From Modestobacter italicus (GTDB lineage Bacteria > Actinomycetota > Actinomycetes > Mycobacteriales > Geodermatophilaceae), in contig NC_017955.1 of assembly GCF_000306785.1 (NCBI RefSeq), positions 5,511,518 through 5,575,517 of the forward strand: 64,000 nucleotides of DNA, read 5' to 3'. The position numbers were made by a program, and so were the translations under genes. Of the stretch, positions 26,690 to 35,625 are shown piece by piece (the first letter of the stretch is position 1; every line of letters begins with the position of its first letter). The notes beneath the pieces are model-generated. The model did not search any database, had not been told where the DNA came from, and saw only the letters and a program-made list of their open reading frames with translations.

Positions 26690-27580
26690 TCACTCGCAGG
26701 CGATGCCGTCCCCGTCGCCGTCCATGCGGTCGGACCAGCCGGGGTCGCCGCGGTGCAGCGGCGCCGCGCCCGCGGCGCGGGCGGCGGCGCAGTCGGCGTA
26801 GGGCGCCGGCGTTCCCGCGGGAACGTCGGCCGGGGCCGGGGCCGGGGTCTGGGCGGGGGTGGGGACGGGTTCACCGGGGCAGTCGGCCAGGACGCCGGCG
26901 ATCGCGTCGTGCTCGGCCTGGGTGACCCAGAGGCCGTAGGCGGCCTTCACGGCGACCTGGCGGGCCACGTAGGCGCAGCGGTAGCCGCGCTCGGGCGGCA
27001 GCCAGGTGGCCGCGTCGCCGTCGCCCTTCTGCCGGTTGGCGGAGTAGTCGACGGCGAGCAGGTTGAGCGGGTCGTTGGCCAGCGCGGTGCGCCGGGCGAC
27101 GTCCCAGCGGCCGGCCCCGGTCTGCCAGGCGTCACCGAGGGCCACCACGTGGTCGATGTCGACGCTGCTGCCGTCGCCCTTGACGAAGTCGATCGTCCGG
27201 CCGGTGTACGGGTCGGCGAGGGTGCCGCTGACGACGACGCAGTTCCGGGTGCCGGGCTTGACGGCCTCGTCGGTCAGGTCCCGGGCCAGGACGTCGTTGC
27301 GGGTGTCGCAGCCGTTGCGGTCGACGTCGGCCCATGCTGAGCCGAACTGGTCGCGGTCGTAGCCGGTCTTCGGCGCCCTGCCCTTGACCGCCAGGGTGGC
27401 GAGGACGTCGGCTGCTGCCCGGCCGTCGGCCGGTGCGCTGGCCTGCGCCTGGTGCGCGGCCTCGGAGACGGCATCGGCCGGGGCGTCAGCGGCGGGCGAG
27501 GTGCTGCCCAGCTGCCCGGGCTCGCAGGCCGCGGTGCCGAGCACGGCCAGCACGGCCAGTGCGGCGTAGCGGTGTTTCAC
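26690..27580 (-). CDS. Secreted HNH nuclease (DUF1524/GmrSD-like) with Excalibur domain
   Basis: 296 aa. A short signal peptide ends in LGTAACEPG, which could be a lipobox (imperfect) or a simple cleavage site. The nuclease domain (about 60-230) has SVDIDHVVALGDAW and NDPLNLLAVDYSANRQKG, the DUF1524-type HNH signature. A Pro/Ala linker leads to a C-terminal Excalibur calcium-binding motif ending DMDGDGDGIACE-like (here RMDGDGDGIACE). It may be an exported nutritional or competitive DNase. The GTG start lies inside a parS-like sequence, and the linker carries one copy of the 16-bp palindrome. Confidence 0.85.
   Translation of the reverse strand: MKHRYAALAVLAVLGTAACEPGQLGSTSPAADAPADAVSEAAHQAQASAPADGRAAADVLATLAVKGRAPKTGYDRDQFGSAWADVDRNGCDTRNDVLARDLTDEAVKPGTRNCVVVSGTLADPYTGRTIDFVKGDGSSVDIDHVVALGDAWQTGAGRWDVARRTALANDPLNLLAVDYSANRQKGDGDAATWLPPERGYRCAYVARQVAVKAAYGLWVTQAEHDAIAGVLADCPGEPVPTPAQTPAPAPADVPAGTPAPYADCAAARAAGAAPLHRGDPGWSDRMDGDGDGIACE
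26810..26825. repeat. 16-bp palindrome CGTTCCCGCGGGAACG, copy 3 (in HNH gene)
   Basis: Perfect copy in the linker before the Excalibur domain. Read in a different frame from copy 2, it encodes DVPAGT. Confidence 0.8.
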
Positions 27581-27587
27581 GTGGAGC
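27574..27587. promoter_or_regulatory. Degenerate parS-like site over a start codon
   Basis: GTTTCACGTGGAGC differs from the parS consensus by one clear mismatch near the right end. It covers the GTG start codon of the secreted HNH nuclease gene. Confidence 0.4.
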
Positions 27588-27609
27588 CCCCGGGGAAGTC
27601 GGAACCCCG

Positions 27610-27615
27610 ACGCTA
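27610..27615 (-). promoter_or_regulatory. -10 hexamer TAGCGT of the secreted HNH nuclease gene
   Basis: Minus-strand TAGCGT lies 29 nt before the GTG at 27580, predicting a leader of about 20 nt. Confidence 0.45.
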
Positions 27616-27688
27616 GGTGCGGGACCGCTCTTCCCCGGGGACCTCACCGGACGTGTCGCCGCTCGCGCGGCGGTGGTGCGGGGCGGGG

Positions 27689-28348
27689 TCAGCCCTTGCC
27701 GTGGCCCTTGCCCTTGCCACCGGCGGCCGGGACGGCGGCGCTGTCCTCGACCGAGGCGTCCTCGTCGGTGGCGTCCTCCGCGCTGTCGCCGCCCTTGCCG
27801 GCGTTGCTGCGGGCGACCTCGGAGACGGCCTTGCCGTGGTCCCGACCGACCACAGACTTGTCGTGGGCGACCTCGGAGACGGCCTGGCCGTGGTTGGCCG
27901 GGGCCGCGGGCTCCTCGACCTCCGGCGCCTCGGGCGCCTCGGGCGCCTCGGGGGTCTCGACCTCGGGCGCCTCGGGGGTCTCGACCACCGGGGCCTCCTC
28001 GACGGGAGCCTCCTCGACGGGGGGCTCCTCCACCGGGATCTCGCCCGCCGGGGGCTCCTCCACCGGGGCCTCATCGATCGGCGCCCCCTCGACCGGCGTC
28101 TCGTCCACCGGCGTCTCGTCCACCGGCGCCTCGTCCACCGGGGCCTCCTCGACCGGCGCCTCGACCTCGGGGGTCTCGGGGCTGGTGATGGTGGTGCCGT
28201 CCGAGGCCGGCTCGACCGCCTGGGCGATGCCCGCGGTGCCACCACCCACGACTGCCAGGGCGACGGCGCCGACAGCGACCTTCCCGGCGAGTCCGGCGGG
28301 GACGACCTTGGCGAGGAGGGCGGGGAAGGTGGTGAACAGTGCGGGCAC
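27689..28348 (-). CDS. Pro/Glu/Val-repeat membrane or exported protein
   Basis: 219 aa, not recognised as a named family. One hydrophobic segment (about 16-43) could be a signal anchor. It is followed by some 95 residues of degenerate PVEEAPVDE-type repeats, strongly acidic and probably extended. Two copies of an HG[QK]AVSEVA motif follow (about 153-160 and 170-178), then a Gly/Lys/His tail (GKGKGHGKG). The AGGAG site 6 nt before GTG 28348 supports the start. The composition suggests a spacer crossing the cell wall with a small terminal motif seen in other actinobacterial exported proteins. Function unknown. Confidence 0.7.
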   Translation of the reverse strand: MPALFTTFPALLAKVVPAGLAGKVAVGAVALAVVGGGTAGIAQAVEPASDGTTITSPETPEVEAPVEEAPVDEAPVDETPVDETPVEGAPIDEAPVEEPPAGEIPVEEPPVEEAPVEEAPVVETPEAPEVETPEAPEAPEAPEVEEPAAPANHGQAVSEVAHDKSVVGRDHGKAVSEVARSNAGKGGDSAEDATDEDASVEDSAAVPAAGGKGKGHGKG

Positions 28349-28457
28349 GGCGGGCTCCTGGTTCGGAGGGGAACAACGTCCCGGTGGTTCTCGGCGGCCC
28401 GCCGCCCGCGCTTGAGCCGGTCCACCCGATCAGGCGAACGACCGGTCCACGGAGGAG

Positions 28458-31064
<2,607 letters not shown>

Positions 31065-31094
31065 GCTGGGTTCCCCTTGCTCTTCGCGTCCAGT

Positions 31095-31110
31095 TCGAAC
31101 AACTGTTCGC
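31095..31110. promoter_or_regulatory. LexA (SOS) box upstream of dnaB
   Basis: CGAACAACTGTTCG (31096-31109) matches the Gram-positive/actinobacterial LexA operator core CGAAC-N4-GTTCG exactly and is extended on the left as TTCGAAC. It lies 31 nt upstream of the dnaB GTG, where LexA could block transcription. Confidence 0.75.
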
Positions 31111-31223
31111 ACAACAGCTACCACCGGGCGCTGACACTTCGCGCCCGGCGGTGGCTGGGGATGACGGTAGGAACCGCGGAGGGGGTCCGTCCAACACCGC
31201 TGTGCACGCCGATCTGCACAACT

Positions 31224-31232
31224 TGTGGACAA
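31224..31232 (-). promoter_or_regulatory. DnaA box upstream of dnaB
   Basis: TGTGGACAA is the exact complement of TTGTCCACA, the preferred DnaA box of high-GC actinobacteria. It sits in the palindrome CTTGTGGACAAG, about 160 nt before dnaB. Confidence 0.6.
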
Positions 31233-31558
31233 GTCGGTGGACAGAGCCGGTCACCGTGTGGAGACCGCGGGGGACGCACGCCCGTCGTGTCCCCGCCACC
31301 GGCCCGTCACCTGCGATCAGGCCTCTCCCGGGGTGTGGACAGGAGAAAGTCGGCCCGTCGTCGACGATCCGTACGCCCGGGCGTGTCGCGGAGTCCCCGC
31401 AGGTCACACGCGTCACGCCGGGTCGGCCGGGTCGGACGTGACGCGCCGCACCCGGCCCACGGCGGCGCCGGGCGGCCACGCCCGGGCGGGACGTCCGTTC
31501 ACCCGCCGTCCGCCTGCCGGAGTCGACACGGCGGGACGGTCACCGTGCCCCGGGAACG

Positions 31559-31598
31559 CCACGAGGGGCGCCGGACCGGAGTCCGACGCCCCTCGTGG
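31559..31598 (-). terminator. Terminator of the rpsF-ssb-rpsR-rplI operon
   Basis: Perfect 12-bp stem CCACGAGGGGCG (31559-31570) with CGCCCCTCGTGG (31587-31598), enclosing a nested CGGAC/GTCCG stem. It begins 16 nt after the rplI stop. No T-tract is visible. Confidence 0.85.
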
Positions 31599-31613
31599 GG
31601 ACTGCGCTGTGGA

Positions 31614-32069
31614 TCAGCCGGCGACGACGTCCAGGGTGACCGGGACGGAGACCTCCGGGTGCACCCGCACCGTGACGGTGTGGGTGCCGACGCTCTTGAT
31701 GCTGCTGGGCAGCTCGATCCGGCGGCGGTCGAGCTCCGGGCCGCCGGCCGCGGTGACCGCAGCGGCGACGTCGGCGGTGGTGATCCGCCCGAACAGGCGG
31801 CCACCGTCACCCGAGCGGGCGGGCAGCGTCACGGTGAGACCGGACAGACGGGCGGCCACGGCCTGCGCCTCCTCGAGGGAGCGCACGTCGCGGGCCGCAC
31901 GGGCCCGGCGCAGGCTGGTGACCTGCTTCTCGGCACCCCGGGTGGACACGATGGCCAGCCCGCGGGGCAGGAGGTAGTTGCGGGCGTACCCGCCCTTCAC
32001 CTCGACGGTGTCCCCGGCGGAACCGAGGCCGGTGACCTCCTGGGTCAGGATCAGCTTCGATGCACTCAT
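31614..32069 (-). CDS. rplI: 50S ribosomal protein L9
   Basis: 151 aa, normal length. The N-terminal rRNA-binding domain (MSASKLILTQEVTGLGSAGD, trimmed at its start; then GDTVEVKGGYARNYLLPRGLA) carries the L9 signature, a charged helix follows (about 50-75), and the C-terminal domain ends in VHPEVSVPVTLDVVAG. It is the last gene of the rpsF-ssb-rpsR-rplI operon, 2 nt after rpsR, and is followed by a strong hairpin. Confidence 0.98.
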   Translation of the reverse strand: MSASKLILTQEVTGLGSAGDTVEVKGGYARNYLLPRGLAIVSTRGAEKQVTSLRRARAARDVRSLEEAQAVAARLSGLTVTLPARSGDGGRLFGRITTADVAAAVTAAGGPELDRRRIELPSSIKSVGTHTVTVRVHPEVSVPVTLDVVAG

Positions 32070-32071
32070 GA

Positions 32072-32308
32072 TCAGCGCGCCGTCGAGGTGTAGGGCAGCA
32101 GGGCCATCTCGCGGCTGTTCTTCACGGCCACGGCGACGTCACGCTGGTGCTGGCTGCAGTTGCCGCTGACGCGGCGGGCACGGATCTTGCCGCGGTCGGA
32201 GATGAACTTCCGCAGCAGGGTCGTGTCCTTGTAGTCGATGTAGGTCGCCTTGTCCTTGCAGAACTGGCAGACCTTCTTCTTGACCTTGCGGATGGGGGGC
32301 TTGGGCAC
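32072..32308 (-). CDS. rpsR: 30S ribosomal protein S18 (zinc-binding form)
   Basis: 78 aa. Contains VCQFCKDK near the N-terminus and [11 protein letters not shown] later, so the CxxC...C..H zinc-ribbon form (C+) is encoded, not the zinc-free paralogue made under zinc starvation. The core [20 protein letters not shown] is diagnostic. GTG at 32308 has GGAGAA 5 nt upstream. It lies between ssb (35 nt) and rplI (2 nt) in the usual operon. Confidence 0.98.
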   Translation of the reverse strand: MPKPPIRKVKKKVCQFCKDKATYIDYKDTTLLRKFISDRGKIRARRVSGNCSQHQRDVAVAVKNSREMALLPYTSTAR

Positions 32309-32343
32309 TGGGGTTCTCCAGAGATCAGTTCAGGGAGAGAGGA

Positions 32344-32841
32344 TCAGAAGGGGGGCTCGTCGGACGACGCCGGCGGGGTCGACCAGGGGTCGCTGGCCCC
32401 GCCGCCGGAGAAGCCGCCGCCGCCACCGCCGTTGCCGCCGCCGCCGAAGCCGCCACCACCGCCGCCGCCCTCACTGCGGGCGGCGCGGGTGACCTTGGCC
32501 GTGGCGTAGCGGAGCGAGGGGCCGATCTCGTCGACCTCGAGCTCGATGACGGTGCGCTTCTCGCCTTCCTTCGTGTCGAAGGAACGCTGCTTCAGCCGGC
32601 CGGAGACGATGACCCGCGAGCCGCGGGTGAGCGACTCGGCGACGTTCTCCGCCGCCTGGCGCCACACGTTGCAGCGGAGGAACAGCGCCTCGCCGTCCTT
32701 CCACTCCTGCGACTGGCGGTCGAAGGTGCGGGGCGTCGAGGCCACGGTGAAGTTGGCGACGGCTGCGCCGGACGGCGTGAACCGCAGTTCCGGGTCGGCC
32801 GTGAGGTTGCCGATGACGGTGATGACGGTCTCGCCGGCCAT
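32344..32841 (-). CDS. ssb: Single-stranded DNA-binding protein
   Basis: 165 aa. N-terminal OB-fold (about 1-115; [18 protein letters not shown], then [14 protein letters not shown]), a flexible linker of Gly runs, and the acidic protein-recruiting tip SSDEPPF at the C-terminus. It coats single-stranded DNA during replication and repair and docks partner proteins by its tail. ATG at 32841 is 2 nt after the rpsF stop, so translation is coupled. Its place with S6 and S18 is the standard bacterial arrangement. Confidence 0.98.
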   Translation of the reverse strand: MAGETVITVIGNLTADPELRFTPSGAAVANFTVASTPRTFDRQSQEWKDGEALFLRCNVWRQAAENVAESLTRGSRVIVSGRLKQRSFDTKEGEKRTVIELEVDEIGPSLRYATAKVTRAARSEGGGGGGGFGGGGNGGGGGGFSGGGASDPWSTPPASSDEPPF

Positions 32842-32843
32842 GG

Positions 32844-33131
32844 TCAGTGCGCCTCGGGCCGCATCAGCTTGGTGCGCAGGACCGACTCGTTCAGGTTGAG
32901 CTGGCGGTCCAGCTCGGCGACCGCGGCGGGCTCGGCGCTGATGTCGACGATGGCGTAGATGCCCTCGACGTTCTTCTTGATCTCGTAGGACAGCCGACGG
33001 CGGCCCCAGATCTCGGTCTTGACGGTGCCACCGGAGTTGGTGACGACGGTCAGGAATCGGTCCAGGCTGGGAGCGATGGTCCGCTCCTCGAGCTCGGGAT
33101 CGAGGATGATCATCAGTTCGTAGTGACGCAC
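32844..33131 (-). CDS. rpsF: 30S ribosomal protein S6
   Basis: 95 aa, starting [18 protein letters not shown], with the conserved [21 protein letters not shown] in the middle. GTG at 33131 gives the exact family length; AGGAGG lies 11 nt upstream, and an in-frame extension to 33248 would be non-homologous. It heads the ribosomal/ssb operon. The predicted leader of about 115 nt could hold an S6:S18 autoregulatory structure, but I could not verify one by eye. Confidence 0.97.
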   Translation of the reverse strand: MRHYELMIILDPELEERTIAPSLDRFLTVVTNSGGTVKTEIWGRRRLSYEIKKNVEGIYAIVDISAEPAAVAELDRQLNLNESVLRTKLMRPEAH

Positions 33132-33253
33132 GGAGAACCCCACCTCCTCTGGTCTCAGCGGCCGCAGTACATCTGCAGCAGGAGGGTCGTACACGCGTCG
33201 CACGCCCCGGCGAGAGCCCGCGGGAGCGGGATCGGACGGGACGCGCACCGATC

Positions 33254-33259
33254 AGGCTA
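33254..33259 (-). promoter_or_regulatory. -10 hexamer TAGCCT of the rpsF operon
   Basis: Minus-strand TAGCCT predicts a start near 33247 and a leader of about 115 nt before rpsF. It lies 15 bp from the opposite-facing nfo -10, so the two promoters are back to back. Confidence 0.5.
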
Positions 33260-33273
33260 CCAGCGGCGGTCGG

Positions 33274-33279
33274 TAGGGT
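33274..33279 (+). promoter_or_regulatory. -10 hexamer TAGGGT, leaderless start of nfo
   Basis: TAGGGT lies 7 nt before the GTG at 33287, with no ribosome site between. Confidence 0.55.
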
Positions 33280-33286
33280 CGCCCGG

Positions 33287-34102
33287 GTGGCTGACCAGCT
33301 GATCGGCGTGCACGTCGGACCGGGCCTGACCGAGGACAACGAGCTCGACGCCGGCGGCCCGCTGGCCCGCGCGGCGGAGGTGGACGCCGACGCCGTCCAG
33401 GTGTTCCTGGCCGACCCGCAGGGCTGGAAGAAGCCGTTGCCCCGCCCGGACGCCGAGGCGCTGCTCGGCTCCGACGTCGCCGTCTTCGTGCACGCGCCGT
33501 ACATCGTCAACGTCGCCTCGACGAACAACCGGATCCGCATCCCCAGCCGCAAGCTGCTCGGCCAGCACGCGGCCGCCTCTGCCGCGATCGGGGCGGCCGG
33601 CATGGTCGTGCACGGCGGCCACGTGCTGGCCAAGGACGACCCGGCCGCGGGCGTGGACAACTGGCGCAAGACCTTCGCCCGGCAGGCCGAGGACGGCGGC
33701 TTCGGGATCCCGGTGCTCATCGAGAACACCGCCGGCGGCGACAACGCGATGGCCCGCGAGCTCGAGGCCGTCGCCCGGCTGTGGGAGGCCGTGGGCGAGT
33801 TCGGGGCGGGCTTCGTGCTCGACACCTGCCACGCCTGGGCCGCCGGCTGGGACCTGACCCGGGTGGTGGACGACGTCCGGGCCGTCACCGGGCGGATCGA
33901 CCTGGTGCACCTCAACAACAGCCGCGACCCCGCCGGCTCCGGCCGGGACCGGCACGCGCCGCTGGGCGCGGGGGAGATCCCGCTGGAGCTGCTGGTCGGC
34001 GTCGCCCGCGCCGCCGGGGCGCCGGTCGTGCTGGAGACGCCCGGCGACGCCGCCGGTCACGCCGAGGAGATCTCGCTGCTGCGGGAGGCGCTGGCCGGCT
34101 GA
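33287..34102 (+). CDS. nfo: Endonuclease IV-type AP endonuclease (TIM barrel)
   Basis: 271 aa. Cleaves DNA 5' to abasic sites in base-excision repair. Family motifs with metal ligands are present in order: [28 protein letters not shown] (Glu ligand), [13 protein letters not shown] (Asp and His) and [22 protein letters not shown]. The GTG start is leaderless-looking. Its last 46 nt overlap the 3' end of the convergent GT87 gene on the other strand. Confidence 0.93.
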   Translation: MADQLIGVHVGPGLTEDNELDAGGPLARAAEVDADAVQVFLADPQGWKKPLPRPDAEALLGSDVAVFVHAPYIVNVASTNNRIRIPSRKLLGQHAAASAAIGAAGMVVHGGHVLAKDDPAAGVDNWRKTFARQAEDGGFGIPVLIENTAGGDNAMARELEAVARLWEAVGEFGAGFVLDTCHAWAAGWDLTRVVDDVRAVTGRIDLVHLNNSRDPAGSGRDRHAPLGAGEIPLELLVGVARAAGAPVVLETPGDAAGHAEEISLLREALAG

Positions 34103-35601
34103 CGCCGGCGGCGCAGCGTCACCACATCCGGGGCGCCGTCGAGGAAGCCACCGGCGGGGTCGTCGGTGCCGGGCCAGCTGCGGCGCACCAGGTCGGTGTC
34201 GGGGTGCCAGATCTCGTGCACGACCAGCGCCATGAGCAGCAGCAGGGCGGCGTCCCGCAGGCCGACGGCGAGGTAGAACCACTCGACGTCCACACCCCGG
34301 TTGTCCGCGCCGAGGTAGTACAGCATCGTCATCGTCCAGACCAGCGCCTCGGTCGCCTGCCACAGCAGCAGCGAGCGCCAGCGCGGCCGGGCCAGCACCG
34401 CCAGCGGGAGCAGCCACAGCGCGTACTGCGGGCTGTACACCTTGTTCACCAGCAGGAACGCGGCGACCAGCAGGAACGCCAGCTGCGGCAGCCGCGGCCG
34501 CAGCGGTGCCGCCAGCGCCAGCCAGGCGACCCCGGCCGCGCAGAGCACCAGCAGCACGGCGACGGTCGCGTTGAGCACCGTCGGGCTCTCGCCCTCGGCC
34601 AGCGGCCCGTCGAGGAAGCCGGGGAACCAGTGCAGCGCGATCGCCCAGATGCTCTCCGGGTTCGCCGGGCGGGTGCCGTTCAGCTCGAAGAAGCGGGCCC
34701 AGTTCTCCGGCGCCAGGACGGCGATGGGCAGGTCGACCACCAGCCAGGCCAGCCCCGCGGTGACCGCCGTCGTCCACCACGGCCGGAGCCGGCCGGCCCG
34801 CAGGCACAGCACGAGCAGCACGCCGAGGACCAGCACCGGGTAGAGCTTCGCCGCGATCCCCAGCCCGAGGAGCACCCCGGCGACCACCGGGCGCTGCCGG
34901 GCCCAGGCCCACATGCCCAGCGTGGTCAGCGCGACCGCGAGCAGGTCCCAGTTGGTGAAGGCGTAGAAGAGCAGCACGGGGGAGAGGCCGACCATGGCGG
35001 CGTCCCACGGCCGGCGACCGGTCAGCCCGAGCACGCCGCGGGTGACGACCAGCGCCAGCACCGACAGCAGCAGGCAGGTGACGACGTAGTAGGTCTGCAC
35101 CGGCACCGAGTCCGGCAGCAGCCCGCTGCCGGCGGCCAGCCCGTCGTACCCCCGGGCGACCACCGCCGCCAGCTGCATCAGCCCGCCGCTGAGCACCGGG
35201 TACTCGACCGCGGAGTCCAGGTAGGGCACCTCGCCGGCGGCCAGGCCGTGGATGCCGAACAGCGGGACGGCGTCGTTGTAGCAGAGGTGCGTGTACTGCT
35301 TGGACCCGCTCCAGTCGCCGTCCGCGCAGGGTGCCTGCTTGGCCCAGGCGACGCTCAGCACCAGCACGGTGAACAGCAGGCAGACCCGCAGCGGCGTCCA
35401 GAACAGCGCCCGCCCGGTCACCGCGTGCCGGCCCCACGGGCCGCCCACCGCCTCGCTGGCCTGGACGGCGACCGGGTCGGTCCAGGTCGGGACGACGCGG
35501 TCGGGCCAGGGCGGTGCGGCCACCTGCGGCGGGGAGGACACCTCGGGCCCGCCCCCCGGCTGGTCGGCCGGGACGGACGGGCCCGTCGGTGTCGCGCTCA
35601 C
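34057..35601 (-). CDS. GT87-family (DUF2029) membrane glycosyltransferase
   Basis: 514 aa with about ten or more transmembrane helices after a 60-residue Pro-rich cytoplasmic N-terminus. The early extracytoplasmic loop has YLDSAVEYPVLSG, containing the acidic residues expected for a GT-C polyprenyl-phosphate-mannose-dependent mannosyltransferase, and LGIAAKLYPVLVLG is typical of GT87. It probably adds mannose to a lipid-linked glycan or glycolipid at the outer face of the membrane. GTG at 35601 lies 25 nt after the ponA stop, so it is in the ponA operon, as in mycobacteria (Rv0050-Rv0051). Confidence 0.82.
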   Translation of the reverse strand: MSATPTGPSVPADQPGGGPEVSSPPQVAAPPWPDRVVPTWTDPVAVQASEAVGGPWGRHAVTGRALFWTPLRVCLLFTVLVLSVAWAKQAPCADGDWSGSKQYTHLCYNDAVPLFGIHGLAAGEVPYLDSAVEYPVLSGGLMQLAAVVARGYDGLAAGSGLLPDSVPVQTYYVVTCLLLSVLALVVTRGVLGLTGRRPWDAAMVGLSPVLLFYAFTNWDLLAVALTTLGMWAWARQRPVVAGVLLGLGIAAKLYPVLVLGVLLVLCLRAGRLRPWWTTAVTAGLAWLVVDLPIAVLAPENWARFFELNGTRPANPESIWAIALHWFPGFLDGPLAEGESPTVLNATVAVLLVLCAAGVAWLALAAPLRPRLPQLAFLLVAAFLLVNKVYSPQYALWLLPLAVLARPRWRSLLLWQATEALVWTMTMLYYLGADNRGVDVEWFYLAVGLRDAALLLLMALVVHEIWHPDTDLVRRSWPGTDDPAGGFLDGAPDVVTLRRRRQPASASRSSEISSA

Positions 35602-35625
35602 TGCATCAGTCTGCCTGCCGGCGGC

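Larger units (their letters stand above)
31065..31613. other. Non-coding region between dnaB and rplI
   Basis: 549 bp with no credible gene. It holds the dnaB control region (LexA-type box, imperfect CCACCGGGCGC/GCGCCCGGCGGTGG hairpin at about 31121-31155, DnaA box and two near matches TGTGGAGAC and TGTGGACAG) and, at its right end, the terminator of the ribosomal operon. The stretch 31340-31550 shows nothing I can name. Confidence 0.7.

Noticed and set aside
27900..28170. CRISPR-like array in the repeat-rich gene
   Set aside because: The repeats are degenerate codon-level repeats of PVEEA in an open frame, without uniform spacers.
31065..31340. Chromosome origin in the dnaB upstream region
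   Set aside because: Only one perfect DnaA box and no AT-rich stretch; the rpmH-side gene order places oriC beyond the right edge near dnaA and dnaN.
33132..33250. S6:S18 leader motif before rpsF
   Set aside because: The leader length fits, but I could not identify the conserved hairpin and bulge reliably by eye.
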